From the NCBI GenBank assembly GCA_001799615.1, contig MGTU01000009.1, positions 64,576-128,575 of the forward strand: DNA of 64,000 nucleotides. Reading direction: 5' to 3'. A program made the translations under genes and the position numbers. Below are positions 32,436-39,784 of this stretch, piece by piece (the stretch's first letter is position 1; each line of letters starts with the position of its first letter). The stretch is from Elusimicrobia bacterium GWA2_61_42 (GTDB taxonomy: Bacteria; Elusimicrobiota; Elusimicrobia; Elusimicrobiales; UBA9959). A model generated the notes under the pieces. That model ran no database searches. It saw nothing but the letters and a program-made list of their open reading frames with translations, and was not told the origin of the DNA.

Positions 32436-33248
32436 CTACTTCGCCGGTTGCGCCGGGAAATAGTAATAATGCGTCAGCCCTAATTCCTGCCACCCCAGCT
32501 TGCGCAGCAGCGGGGCGTTGGTCTCTTCCCTGACCTGCGAGAGCAGCACGGGGATGCTGCGCTCTTTCAGCAGCTCGGCGAAACGCGCCAGGATGGCGGT
32601 AAAAACGCCGCGTTTCCTGAAATCCTTCCTGACGCCGAAAGCGCCTATATAGCCGGCCGAGACCCCGTCGGCGTTTATTACCCGCAGGCGCCCGAAACCC
32701 GCCGCTTGGCCGTTAAGCCGGACGAGAAAATGGATCAAATCAGGGTTCGGATTTTTAAGCGCTTCCCTGCTCAGCAAATTCAGGGCGTTCGCCATCCGCC
32801 GTTCGGAGGCTTCGTAAGATTCAGAGGCCGCCAGGATGAACTCTTCGAGATTGGCCGCGGAAAGCTCCTCTGTCGTGATGCCGCCAGGGGCGGGCTTTAT
32901 GTCAGCGCAGGAAACGGCGAAGCCGCGGGCATGCGTTATCTCCACGGGGCCCTCTGCCTGCAGCAGTTCGGCCAGGTTTTCCGGACGGCTGTCGGGTTTG
33001 ACCGCCCAGCGGAAAGGCAGGCCGAGCTTACTGAAGCTGGCTATTACCTCCTTTATCCGGGCGCTCGCCTGCTCTTTGCTGAAATTTGTCCTTAAAACCG
33101 TGTTGTGGGATTCGGTCGGCAGGCCGGGGTTTATTACCTGGAATATTTCAGGCGTATCTATAGTGGTCTGCTGCGGCTGCTGTTTCGCCAGCAGGATATC
33201 GTATTTGGCCATGCAGTTGGCGGCTAGGTCGAGTTCATTTTTATTCAT
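32436..33248 (-). CDS. GNAT-family acetyltransferase
   Basis: 270 aa from the ATG at 33248. The upstream in-frame extension is an antisense shadow of the PAS gene. The N-terminal half is a less conserved GNAT-like domain; the C-terminal half is a classic one: IHFLVRLNGQAAGFGRLRV, AGYIGAFGVRKDFRKRGVFT (acetyl-CoA P-loop) and NAPLLRKLGWQELG. The start lies six nt after a TATCAT box with a TTGTTC -35 at 17 nt, so it is probably leaderless. Substrate unknown. Confidence 0.85.
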   Translation of the reverse strand: MNKNELDLAANCMAKYDILLAKQQPQQTTIDTPEIFQVINPGLPTESHNTVLRTNFSKEQASARIKEVIASFSKLGLPFRWAVKPDSRPENLAELLQAEGPVEITHARGFAVSCADIKPAPGGITTEELSAANLEEFILAASESYEASERRMANALNLLSREALKNPNPDLIHFLVRLNGQAAGFGRLRVINADGVSAGYIGAFGVRKDFRKRGVFTAILARFAELLKERSIPVLLSQVREETNAPLLRKLGWQELGLTHYYYFPAQPAK

Positions 33249-33254
33249 GGGTCT

Positions 33255-33283
33255 ATGATATGAATAATTCAGCGGTTGAACAA
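33255..33283 (-). promoter_or_regulatory. Promoter TTGTTC-N17-TATCAT of a leaderless gene
   Basis: Minus strand: TTGTTC at 33283-33278, 17-nt spacer, TATCAT at 33260-33255, then 6 nt to the acetyltransferase ATG at 33248. Confidence 0.65.
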
Positions 33284-33336
33284 ATGCGGCGCGGCATTTC
33301 CTATAATTTAAGGACGTTTTAAGAACAGGAGGGACC

Positions 33337-33744
33337 ATGCTTTTTGACAGGATGAACGCGGAGATGGTGAAAGCGATGATAGAGGCCATTCCGGCCGAGC
33401 TGACGGTGATAGATGCCAAAGACGAGGTGGTCGGCTGGAACAAGCATGAGACCCGCCTGTTCAGGCGCCCCATGACCGCCATCGGCATGAACTTCCGCCA
33501 GTGCCACCCCGAGAAGAGCCTGGCCATGGTGGAGCGCCTTATCGGCGAAATGAAGGCCGGCACCAGGGATAAAGCCTCCTTCTGGATAGACATGGAAGTG
33601 GTGAAGGGCGAGCCCAAGCACAAGATGCTTATAGAATTCTTCGCTCTGCGCGACGAGCAGAAGAACTACCTGGGCTGCATGGAGTTTACCCAGGACGTGC
33701 AGGAGATACGGGAGCTGCAGGGGCAGAAGCGCCTGATGGATTAG
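33337..33744 (+). CDS. Single PAS-domain protein
   Basis: 135 aa. One PAS domain of the type found at the end of DUF438 proteins: MIEAIPAELTVIDAKDEVVG at the start and NFRQCHPEKSLAMVERLIGE with a downstream FWID in the middle. The CHPEKS motif is diagnostic for this subtype. No output domain, so a stand-alone sensor or adaptor. AGGAGG ribosome site 4-9 nt before the ATG and TATAAT near 33300. Confidence 0.88.
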   Translation: MLFDRMNAEMVKAMIEAIPAELTVIDAKDEVVGWNKHETRLFRRPMTAIGMNFRQCHPEKSLAMVERLIGEMKAGTRDKASFWIDMEVVKGEPKHKMLIEFFALRDEQKNYLGCMEFTQDVQEIRELQGQKRLMD

Positions 33745-33763
33745 CGGTCCGCGCGTCTAAAAT

Positions 33764-33794
33764 AAAAAAAGCCGGGCAGGGGCCCGGCTTTTTC
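33764..33794. terminator. Bidirectional intrinsic terminator
   Basis: AAAAAAAGCCGGGC - AGG - GGCCCGGCTTTTT between convergent genes. Confidence 0.92.
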
Positions 33795-33805
33795 ACGCCT
33801 CGCGG

Positions 33806-34438
33806 CTATTTCGGCTTATAAAGCCCGGGCCAGATGGGGGAAAGGGAGCGGATGAACGCGTCCGTTATGCCCGACATGGCCGAAGAGACGTCGAACCCTT
33901 CATAGGTCATGGACGCCGACCACATGATGGAGCCGGTCTGCACGTCCACCATGCGCGACAGCAGCGAAACGTTGGCGGTGGTGCTGAGCAGCTGTGAATT
34001 CGGCATGCCCATCACCGAGCCTTCCGAGTAAACCGTGCCGCCGCCTACCTGCGTTACGCTGGTGATCAGCGGGTCTTTCGACTGGCTGACTATGTAGGAG
34101 CTTTGCGGCGTGCTCTCCGCCACCGTGCCCACAAAAAGCGCGTCCACTCCCAGAAGTTTCCCCAGCTGTTTGGCCGTGGCCGGGTCGAAAGAACCCGAGT
34201 TGGAGAGGGACTGCTCCCGCATCACGGCGTCCAGGCGCTGACGCTCTATCACGTCGGCGCCGTGCTCGAGCAGGCTTTGCGTCATCAGGTCCGCGGCCAG
34301 GTCGCCTTTGGGGCCGTTGAAGGGCAGCACCGCCACGCGCTTGACCCCTGAGAAATCAGCGCGCGGGTTGAACGCCACTTTGGGGGTGACGCAGGCGGAC
34401 AGCAGCAGGAGGGCCGGCAGGAAAAAATATTTATTCAT
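33806..34438 (-). CDS. CsgG-like lipoprotein
   Basis: 210 aa with a lipobox (LLLLSAC, Cys16). The core VAVLPFNGPKGDLAADLMTQ, VIERQRLDAVMREQ and GKLLGVDALFVGTVAE is the CsgG/TolB-N-like fold of curli-type secretion lipoproteins. A Ser/Thr-rich strand (QVGGGTVYSEGSVMG) corresponds to the channel-forming region, but whether it forms a pore is unclear. It follows the TPR gene by 2 nt and is co-translated. A second CsgG-like gene is at 38767. Confidence 0.85.
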   Translation of the reverse strand: MNKYFFLPALLLLSACVTPKVAFNPRADFSGVKRVAVLPFNGPKGDLAADLMTQSLLEHGADVIERQRLDAVMREQSLSNSGSFDPATAKQLGKLLGVDALFVGTVAESTPQSSYIVSQSKDPLITSVTQVGGGTVYSEGSVMGMPNSQLLSTTANVSLLSRMVDVQTGSIMWSASMTYEGFDVSSAMSGITDAFIRSLSPIWPGLYKPK

Positions 34439-34440
34439 GT

Positions 34441-34860
34441 TCAGCGGGCCGTCAGGTTGTTAAGATGCTTCAAAGCCGTTTCCCGCAGGCGCGGCTCGGC
34501 GGCGCTCGCCAGGCAGGCTTTCCAGGCCGCTACAGCCTTGTCTTTGAGTTCTTTCTTCTCGTAGATCAGTCCCAGCATGTAATGGGCTATGGCTTTTTTG
34601 GGGTCCAGCGCCGCGGCGCTTTCGAAAGCCTTCTGCGCTTCGTCAGCCTTGCCGAGCCGGGTGTAGGTGAACCCCAGCTTCACTTGCAGGTCCACGTCCG
34701 CGGGCTTCAGCCTGACGGCCTCTTCGAGCGAAGCCGCCGTGCGGGTAAGTTCCTCCGGGGTCTGCAGCCTGATGTCTTTATCGGCGACGGGGGGCGGGGT
34801 GTTCTGCGCCCTGACCGGGGCGGCGAAGGCCGCTAAAAGCAGTATCAGGAAATATCTCAT
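34441..34860 (-). CDS. Secreted TPR protein
   Basis: 139 aa with signal peptide to VRAQ (about 19). Two to three TPRs (DLQVKLGFTYTRLGKADEAQ, YMLGLIYEKKELKDKAVAAW). First gene of a two-gene operon with the CsgG-like lipoprotein, suggesting a periplasmic assembly partner for it. Confidence 0.85.
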   Translation of the reverse strand: MRYFLILLLAAFAAPVRAQNTPPPVADKDIRLQTPEELTRTAASLEEAVRLKPADVDLQVKLGFTYTRLGKADEAQKAFESAAALDPKKAIAHYMLGLIYEKKELKDKAVAAWKACLASAAEPRLRETALKHLNNLTAR

Positions 34861-34899
34861 GATTTACCTCTCCGCTATAAGCATATAAAATAAAAGGGT

Positions 34900-35162
34900 C
34901 TAAATTGAGAGCCCCCGCAGTTGCGGGGGCTGTCATCCGGCGCGGAGGCCGGAACTTCGGGGACGGAAGGCCCGAGAACGCACAGGGGCCGTACCGCCCG
35001 CCCGGAGAACGCGCCGCCACAGGCGGGACCGCGAACCGGGCGCCCGGAAACCGCCCCGCCAAAAGCGGGCCGCGGACCGGGAGAGCGCCGGGGCCGGGCA
35101 ACTCACCGGGACCCACACCAACCGAACTGCAACTGCGGCGCACCGAAAAGAACAGGACTACC
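34900..35162 (-). ncRNA. Candidate structured non-coding RNA, unknown family
   Basis: A 396-nt gap without a plausible gene. Minus strand: a strong promoter (35196-35168) is followed by about 260 nt of very GC-rich sequence and a perfect 9-bp terminal hairpin, GCCCCCGCA-AC-TGCGGGGGC (34930-34911), with a TCTCAATTTA tail. Inside are three imperfect repeats of about 38 nt (about 35075-34960), each able to fold (GCCCGC-TTTT-GGCGGGGC; GTCCCGCC-TGT-GGCGGCGC) and two containing GCGTTCTC(C)GGGC. It lacks the cores I know for RNase P, SRP, tmRNA and 6S. Part of the tail is duplicated at 1-18. Small Arg/Pro-rich plus-strand frames here have no ribosome site. Confidence 0.65.
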
Positions 35163-35167
35163 TTAGT

Positions 35168-35196
35168 AGTCTAACAGGCGTTCCTTGACTTGTCAA
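35168..35196 (-). promoter_or_regulatory. Promoter TTGACA-N17-TAGACT of the ncRNA
   Basis: Minus strand: consensus TTGACA at 35196-35191, 17-nt spacer, TAGACT at 35173-35168. There is no open frame with a ribosome site downstream on this strand, which argues for an RNA gene. TTGACA lies inside a CCTTGAC-TT-GTCAAGG palindrome. Confidence 0.85.
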
Positions 35197-35222
35197 GGCC
35201 CAATCTGAAATCAGAGGTAGTT

Positions 35223-35250
35223 TTGGCCGGCAGGCGGGATTTTGTAATAT
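35223..35250 (+). promoter_or_regulatory. Promoter TTGGCC-N16-TAATAT of a leaderless gene
   Basis: TTGGCC (35223-35228), 16-nt spacer, TAATAT (35245-35250), then 6 nt to the ATG at 35257. No ribosome site. Confidence 0.6.
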
Positions 35251-35256
35251 TTACGC

Positions 35257-35628
35257 ATGAAATTTATTTTCTCGCACAATAATCTGAACGTCCTGGACCT
35301 GGAAAAAAGCCTGGCTTTCTATAAGGAAGCCCTGGGCCTCGCCGAAACCCGCCGCAAGAACGCGGCCGACGGCAGCTTTGTCCTGGTTTTCCTGGGCGAC
35401 GGTGTTACGCCGCACGGCCTGGAGCTGACCTGGCTGCGCGGCAGGAAGGAAAAATACGACCTTGGGGATAACGAGATCCACCTGGCTTTTACCGTCGCCG
35501 ACTTCAAGGCGGCGCATGAGCTGCATAAAAAAATGGGCTGCATCTGCTATGAGAACGAGGCGATGGGCATCTATTTCATAGAGGACCCTGACGGTTACTG
35601 GCTGGAAATCCTGCCGGAGAAACGCTGA
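35257..35628 (+). CDS. Glyoxalase I-like VOC protein
   Basis: 123 aa. All four metal ligands of glyoxalase I can be placed: H7 in FSHNNLNVLDLEKSLAFYKE, Glu in HGLELTW, His in NEIHLAFTVADF and Glu in WLEILPEKR. Length is close to bacterial GloA. It may detoxify methylglyoxal, but specificity is not proven by sequence. Leaderless by promoter position. Its stop overlaps the ATG of the next gene. Confidence 0.87.
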   Translation: MKFIFSHNNLNVLDLEKSLAFYKEALGLAETRRKNAADGSFVLVFLGDGVTPHGLELTWLRGRKEKYDLGDNEIHLAFTVADFKAAHELHKKMGCICYENEAMGIYFIEDPDGYWLEILPEKR

Positions 35629-35852
35629 TGCGCTGTCCTAAATGCGGAGCGGAGATAGAGGGCGGGAAAGCCTACTGTTCCAACCCGGCCTGCGGGGCCG
35701 TGCCCGGTCAGGCCAAACCGGCCTCCAGGTACGTGGTGGTCAAGAACCTGAGCTTTAACCTGTCGTTCGATTTTGTGAAGCTGGCGCGCCTGGGCGCGCT
35801 GCTGATAGCGATACTCGCGGCCGCTTACCTTTATTTTTTCGCCAAACGCTGA
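35628..35852 (+). CDS. Zinc-ribbon protein with C-terminal TM helix
   Basis: 74 aa. MRCPKCGAEIEGGKAYCSNPAC is a four-Cys zinc ribbon; residues 50-71 (LARLGALLIAILAAAYLYFF) are a TM anchor. The ATG shares its A with the stop of the glyoxalase gene (TGATG), so it is coupled. The last 22 nt overlap the 3' end of the convergent peptidase gene. Confidence 0.85.
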   Translation: MRCPKCGAEIEGGKAYCSNPACGAVPGQAKPASRYVVVKNLSFNLSFDFVKLARLGALLIAILAAAYLYFFAKR

Positions 35853-36841
35853 TCGCTGACCGCCAGCTCGTCCAGGACGGCCTTCATGCCGTCCTGGAAA
35901 GCCGCCATATATTCGTAGTTAAGCGTCTCCGGCAGGTCTGAAGGCTTGTGGTAATGGGGCGTCCGGTAAAACGAGGTGTCGGTGAACATCACCGCCGGGT
36001 AACCGGCCCGCCAGAAGCTGCGGTGGTCGGAATAGTCCGCGCCCGGCACGAAAGCAGGCAGCACAGCCGTGCGCAGCGGCAGGGTGGAGGCACCCCTGAA
36101 AGCTTTGCCGGCCTGCGCGGCCAGGGCCCGCGATCTCAAGTCGGAGATCTGCGCCATGAAGTTGCCCCTGCTGGGGAAGAAAGGCCCGATGAAAGGCGGG
36201 TAGCGCTGAGAGATGCGTTTTTCGGTGAAATAACCGATCATTTCCAGCACCAGCGCCGCCTTTATGTCGTCGCCGCGTTTCGCCGCGGCCGAGGCGTAGA
36301 CCGCGCTGCCCATCCCTTCGTTCTTGAAGAAAGGCGGCTCCTCGTTCACGAAAGCCACGAACGTGACCGTGCGCGCGAAGCCGCGTTTTGCGGCGTATTC
36401 GGCCAGGTCCAGCAGGCCGGCCACGCCGCTGGCGTTGTCGTCGGCGCCCGGGTTATTAAAGGTGTCGTAATGCGCGCCCACCAGTATTATTTCTCCCGGG
36501 GCCGACCGCCCGGGCTTGGAGGCTATGATGTTCTTGACCTTCACGCCCGCCGAGTAATATTCCTGGAATTCCACTTTGTAGCCAGCGGCGCGCAGGCGCA
36601 GGGTTATATAATCCTCCGCCAGGCGCAGCCGGGCCTTATTGTTGTTGAAAAGGTCCCTGGGGCCTATCTCCTCCGCCAGGACCGTCACGGTCTTTTTAAG
36701 TTTGGCGGCGTCGGTGAGCCCGGCTTTGCGGCCGGAGTAGGCCGGCGCCAGAAAATACCAGCCGACGGTGCTGAGCTTCAGCGAGAGCGCGGCCGCCAGC
36801 GTGAAAGCCAGCAGGTGGATGACGGTCTTTTTTGAGATCAT
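35831..36841 (-). CDS. M28 aminopeptidase, membrane-anchored
   Basis: 336 aa. N-terminal signal-anchor (VIHLLAFTLAAALSLKL). Two-zinc peptidase motifs in order: ILVGAHYDTFNNPGADDNAS (His and bridging Asp), FVNEEPPFF (catalytic Glu pair), Asp or Glu in LVLEMIGYF and YSDHRSFW near the end with PHYHKPSD. Releases N-terminal amino acids outside the membrane. Its 3' end overlaps the zinc-ribbon gene. Confidence 0.93.
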   Translation of the reverse strand: MISKKTVIHLLAFTLAAALSLKLSTVGWYFLAPAYSGRKAGLTDAAKLKKTVTVLAEEIGPRDLFNNNKARLRLAEDYITLRLRAAGYKVEFQEYYSAGVKVKNIIASKPGRSAPGEIILVGAHYDTFNNPGADDNASGVAGLLDLAEYAAKRGFARTVTFVAFVNEEPPFFKNEGMGSAVYASAAAKRGDDIKAALVLEMIGYFTEKRISQRYPPFIGPFFPSRGNFMAQISDLRSRALAAQAGKAFRGASTLPLRTAVLPAFVPGADYSDHRSFWRAGYPAVMFTDTSFYRTPHYHKPSDLPETLNYEYMAAFQDGMKAVLDELAVSDQRLAKK

Positions 36842-36922
36842 TCGGGAATACTACCATAAATGCGCGGAGTGACAAAAAACCCGGCCCGGGGCCGGCAAAA
36901 TCAATATATAGTAAAATAGGGT

Positions 36923-37351
36923 ATGGCTATATCAAAAGTGATGGAATACGAACACGCGGTGACGCCCGAAGAGATAGACGGGCTGGGCCATGTGAACAAC
37001 CAGGTCTACCTGGACTGGCTGATGGCGGCCGCCACCAGGCATTCCGCCGCGGTTGGCTGGGCTATTGAGCGCCTCATCGCCATGGGCGAGGGCTGGGTGG
37101 TGCGCCGGCACGAGATAGATTACCTGCTGCCGGTATTGCCCGGCGAGACGGTGCGGATGCGCACCTGGGTGGAGACGGCCGAGCGCGCCTCCTCCGAGCG
37201 CCATTACGAGATTTTCAGGAAATCGGACGGCAAGCTGGTCTGCCAGGGCCGCACGATGTGGGTGTGGATAAACTACAAGACCGGCCGCCCCAGCCGGATC
37301 CCGCAGCAGCTGATAAAAGATTTTACCGACTGGACGCCGCCGGCCGCTTAA
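36923..37351 (+). CDS. Acyl-CoA thioesterase, hotdog fold (YbgC/4HBT-like)
   Basis: 142 aa. VTPEEIDGLGHVNNQVYLDW contains the active-site region (Asp and HVNN) of 4-hydroxybenzoyl-CoA thioesterase-like enzymes; the remaining strands (VRRHEIDYLLPVLPGETVRM) fit. TAAAAT at 36912-36917 lies 5 nt before the ATG, so probably leaderless. The stop codon overlaps that of the convergent exonuclease gene. Confidence 0.9.
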   Translation: MAISKVMEYEHAVTPEEIDGLGHVNNQVYLDWLMAAATRHSAAVGWAIERLIAMGEGWVVRRHEIDYLLPVLPGETVRMRTWVETAERASSERHYEIFRKSDGKLVCQGRTMWVWINYKTGRPSRIPQQLIKDFTDWTPPAA

Positions 37352-37857
37352 GCCGCGGCTTTTTCGGCCCGCACCTGTTCCACCGTTATCATTATTTTCG
37401 CGCAGGCTTCCGCGTCCGAGAGGGCGTTGTGGTGCTTTAGCGGTATGCTGAGGTGGTGGCAGACGTGGGAAAGCGTGGCGGGCTTCATGCCGAGCTCTGT
37501 CTTTGAAAGCTTTACCGTGCAGACGAAGGGCTGCGCGGGGGCTTCCAGGCCGGCGGCCGCGCAGCAGGCGTAAAGCACGCCCTTGTCGAAAGGCGCGTTG
37601 TGCGCGGTGATGAAGTCTATCCCGTCGAAAAACTCCTTTAATTCCGGCCACACTTCTCCGAAAACCGGCTCGTTCTCCACGTCTTCCCAGGTTATCCCGT
37701 GGATGTCGGTGAACCGCATGTCCTGGCGCGGCGGCCGTATCAGGCGGTAGGCGGTCTTTGTCAGGCGGCCGTTCTCCACGCGCGCCAAACCCACGGCGCA
37801 GGCGGAGTCGCGCCCGTAGTCGGCTGTCTCGAAGTCTATGGCGGTGAATTTTGACAT
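37348..37857 (-). CDS. DEDDh exonuclease (DnaQ-like)
   Basis: 169 aa. FTAIDFETADYGRDSACAVG has the first acid pair in the FETA form typical of the stand-alone DNA polymerase III epsilon-like exonucleases, TAHNAPFDKGVL the third, and HHNALSDAEACAKI the last His and Asp. Full DEDDh set. No BRCT or polymerase-binding tail. It lies 20 nt downstream of the lytic transglycosylase gene. Confidence 0.92.
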   Translation of the reverse strand: MSKFTAIDFETADYGRDSACAVGLARVENGRLTKTAYRLIRPPRQDMRFTDIHGITWEDVENEPVFGEVWPELKEFFDGIDFITAHNAPFDKGVLYACCAAAGLEAPAQPFVCTVKLSKTELGMKPATLSHVCHHLSIPLKHHNALSDAEACAKIMITVEQVRAEKAAA

Positions 37858-37877
37858 TGGCGCGGGGGAGCGGGCAG

Positions 37878-38654
37878 TTACTCTAAAAGGCTTTCCAGCA
37901 GCCCTTCGTAGTAGCTGAAGTATTCCGTGACTTTCTTCACGTAATACCGGGTTTCCTTGAACGGGGGCACGCCGTCGTACTTCCTGACGTTGCCCTGCCC
38001 GGCGTTGTAAGCCGCTATGGCCATCTGCGAGGTCCTGGTCTTCATTTCCTCGGCCGAGATATCAGCGGGCGCCGCTTCGGAGAATTTCTCCCACAAAAAT
38101 TTCAGGTATTTCACCCCGTATTTTATGTTGACCGCCGGCTTGGTCAGCTGGCTGGTATCCTTGAGCCCCAGCCACCTGGCGGTGTCCGGCATCAGCTGCA
38201 TAAGGCCTACCGCGCCCACGGCGCTGCGCGCCTTCGGGTCGAAAGAAGATTCTTTCTGGATGACGGCCAGCACCAGCGCCAGGTCCAGGCCCTGGGCCGC
38301 CGCTTCGGCCCTGGCTTCTTTAAGATAGGGGATGTCTTCGGCCTCCTGCCCGGCTTTGGCTTTCTCAAGATAAGGGCTGTTTTCTTCTTCGGCCTTCCTG
38401 CCGGCGGATTTGAGGCGGCCGTCTACGGGATTGAATAGCTTGGCGCCGGGGGCATGCTCCGCGGGCGGCCTTACCAGGAAATCTATATACTGGCCGGCTG
38501 CCTGGCTCTCGTCCGCGGCCGCCGCCGAGGCTGGCTCCGGTATTTGGGTGTCGCCCGCGCCCGGGGACTGGGAAAGCTGTGAGAAAGACTGGGCGAACGC
38601 CTTTGAGGGCGCCGCCAGGAGCAATACGGGAAGCAGCAGCAAAAGTCTTTTCAT
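37878..38654 (-). CDS. Secreted lytic transglycosylase (SLT domain)
   Basis: 258 aa. Signal peptide to KAFAQ (about 22). After a disordered linker, the SLT domain spans about 105-250: VIQKESSFDPKARSAVGAVG (catalytic Glu in QKESS), GLMQLMPDTA, AIAAYNAGQGNVRKYDG and ETRYYVKKV. A short internal repeat (SPYLEKAKAGQEAED, IPYLKEARAEA) precedes it. Cuts peptidoglycan glycan strands. Promoter at 38698-38670; no ribosome site is visible in the short leader. Confidence 0.95.
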   Translation of the reverse strand: MKRLLLLLPVLLLAAPSKAFAQSFSQLSQSPGAGDTQIPEPASAAAADESQAAGQYIDFLVRPPAEHAPGAKLFNPVDGRLKSAGRKAEEENSPYLEKAKAGQEAEDIPYLKEARAEAAAQGLDLALVLAVIQKESSFDPKARSAVGAVGLMQLMPDTARWLGLKDTSQLTKPAVNIKYGVKYLKFLWEKFSEAAPADISAEEMKTRTSQMAIAAYNAGQGNVRKYDGVPPFKETRYYVKKVTEYFSYYEGLLESLLE

Positions 38655-38669
38655 AGCGATCTTGTTTAT

Positions 38670-38698
38670 AGTCTAGTTGACATGTCAAGGGTTGTCAA
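38670..38698 (-). promoter_or_regulatory. Promoter TTGACA-N17-TAGACT
   Basis: Minus strand: TTGACA at 38698-38693, 17-nt spacer holding a TTGACATGTCAA palindrome, TAGACT at 38675-38670 followed by ATAAA. It serves the transglycosylase gene (ATG at 38654). Confidence 0.85.
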
Positions 38699-38717
38699 GG
38701 GCATCGGCTGCGCGCAA

Positions 38718-38750
38718 TAAAAAAACCCGGGGAGGAGGCTCCCCGGGTTT
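38718..38750 (-). terminator. Intrinsic terminator of the CsgG/FlgT-like gene
   Basis: AAACCCGGGG / CCCCGGGTTT stem; on the minus strand a TTTTTT run follows. Confidence 0.9.
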
Positions 38751-38766
38751 CAGGCCTGCGCGGCGC

Positions 38767-39681
38767 TTATTTGTCGTCTTTGAGGATGTCGGTTTTCTGC
38801 ACGCCGGCGGTCTTGGTTTCGGCTATGGAGAATTTGGGGCTGACCTTCACTACTTTGGCCGTGCCGATCTTCTCGTCCTCGGCGCCCAGGGACTCCCCGG
38901 TGTCGGGGTCTACCATGTCCTCGCCTATGCGGTAGATGCCGTAGACATGGCCTGTCTTCTCGCCGTCGGAGCCGCCGGAGTTGATATAGAGCTGGTTGCC
39001 GGTTATTTTGATGATCTTGACCGAGCCGCCGCCGGCCTCTTCGAACTTCTTGGAGAGCTCGGCCGCCACGGTGTCCACGGCTTTGCGGGCCGCCTTGCCC
39101 AGGATGGTCTCGTCGAAGCCCTCTTTGCCGAAGTCGAAGCTGGGGGCTATGCTGACGTCGCCGGAGAATTCGGCGCTGGATTTCTCGCCCTCGCCTTTGG
39201 CCGCGGCCGTGATCTGGGCCGAGGTGGTGTCTATGGCGCGCACGTCTATGACCACGCGCGCCTTGGTCTTGGAGAGCTTGGCCCCGCCGCCGAACGGCAG
39301 CACTTTTTCAAGCCCGCCCACGCCTATCTTGGAATCCTTGATGCCGAACTCCGTCACCGCGCCGGTTATGATGTACTGGGCGCCCAGCAGGCGTCCTATC
39401 TTGGCGGCGGTCTGGGCCGTTATCGCCCCGGAGGCGCCCAGCTTCTGCTCTTCCATAACGGCTTCCAGCTTGTTGCGCTCTATCAAAGTGTATTTTTTTG
39501 TTTCGGAGAGGGCCGTCACCATCATTTCGGCCACCCCCGTGCCTATGTTCTGCCAGTTCCCGTGGTGGTTGGATTTATCCTCCAGGTCCAGCACGCAGAC
39601 GATCTTTTTGCCGGCGCCCCAGCCGTTTACGGTCCCGGCGAGCAGCAGCGCGGCGGAAATAAGCTTTATATTGATTTTCAT
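38767..39681 (-). CDS. Secreted CsgG/FlgT-like protein
   Basis: 304 aa from the ATG at 39681, preceded by GGAGGAGG. Signal peptide to about residue 23. VLDLEDKSNHHGNWQNIGTG, TLIERNKLEAVMEEQKLGAS and GRLLGAQYIITGAVTE are the CsgG fold, here without a lipobox. The C-terminal third (ITGNQLYINSGGSDGEKTG, VYGIYRIGEDMVDPDTGESL) resembles the FlgT C-terminal beta domain. Probably a periplasmic ring or scaffold subunit; no curli or flagellar gene is in view. Confidence 0.83.
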   Translation of the reverse strand: MKINIKLISAALLLAGTVNGWGAGKKIVCVLDLEDKSNHHGNWQNIGTGVAEMMVTALSETKKYTLIERNKLEAVMEEQKLGASGAITAQTAAKIGRLLGAQYIITGAVTEFGIKDSKIGVGGLEKVLPFGGGAKLSKTKARVVIDVRAIDTTSAQITAAAKGEGEKSSAEFSGDVSIAPSFDFGKEGFDETILGKAARKAVDTVAAELSKKFEEAGGGSVKIIKITGNQLYINSGGSDGEKTGHVYGIYRIGEDMVDPDTGESLGAEDEKIGTAKVVKVSPKFSIAETKTAGVQKTDILKDDK

Positions 39682-39784
39682 GTATCCTCCTCCCCGATGC
39701 CTAAATAATAGCAAAAAGCGCGCGGGCTTTTAACCCGCCCCGTTTTGCTAAAATATAGGCGCAGCCCGGTCTTAAGGAGGCCTT

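Noticed and set aside
32436-33623. Long form of the acetyltransferase gene
   Set aside because: The extra N-terminus is antisense to the PAS gene; the ATG at 33248 has a proper promoter.
34905-35174. Plus-strand 89- and 81-codon frames in the 34.9-35.2 kb gap
   Set aside because: Arg/Pro/Gly-rich products with no ribosome site, opposite to a strong promoter and inside repeat hairpins; an RNA gene on the minus strand fits better.
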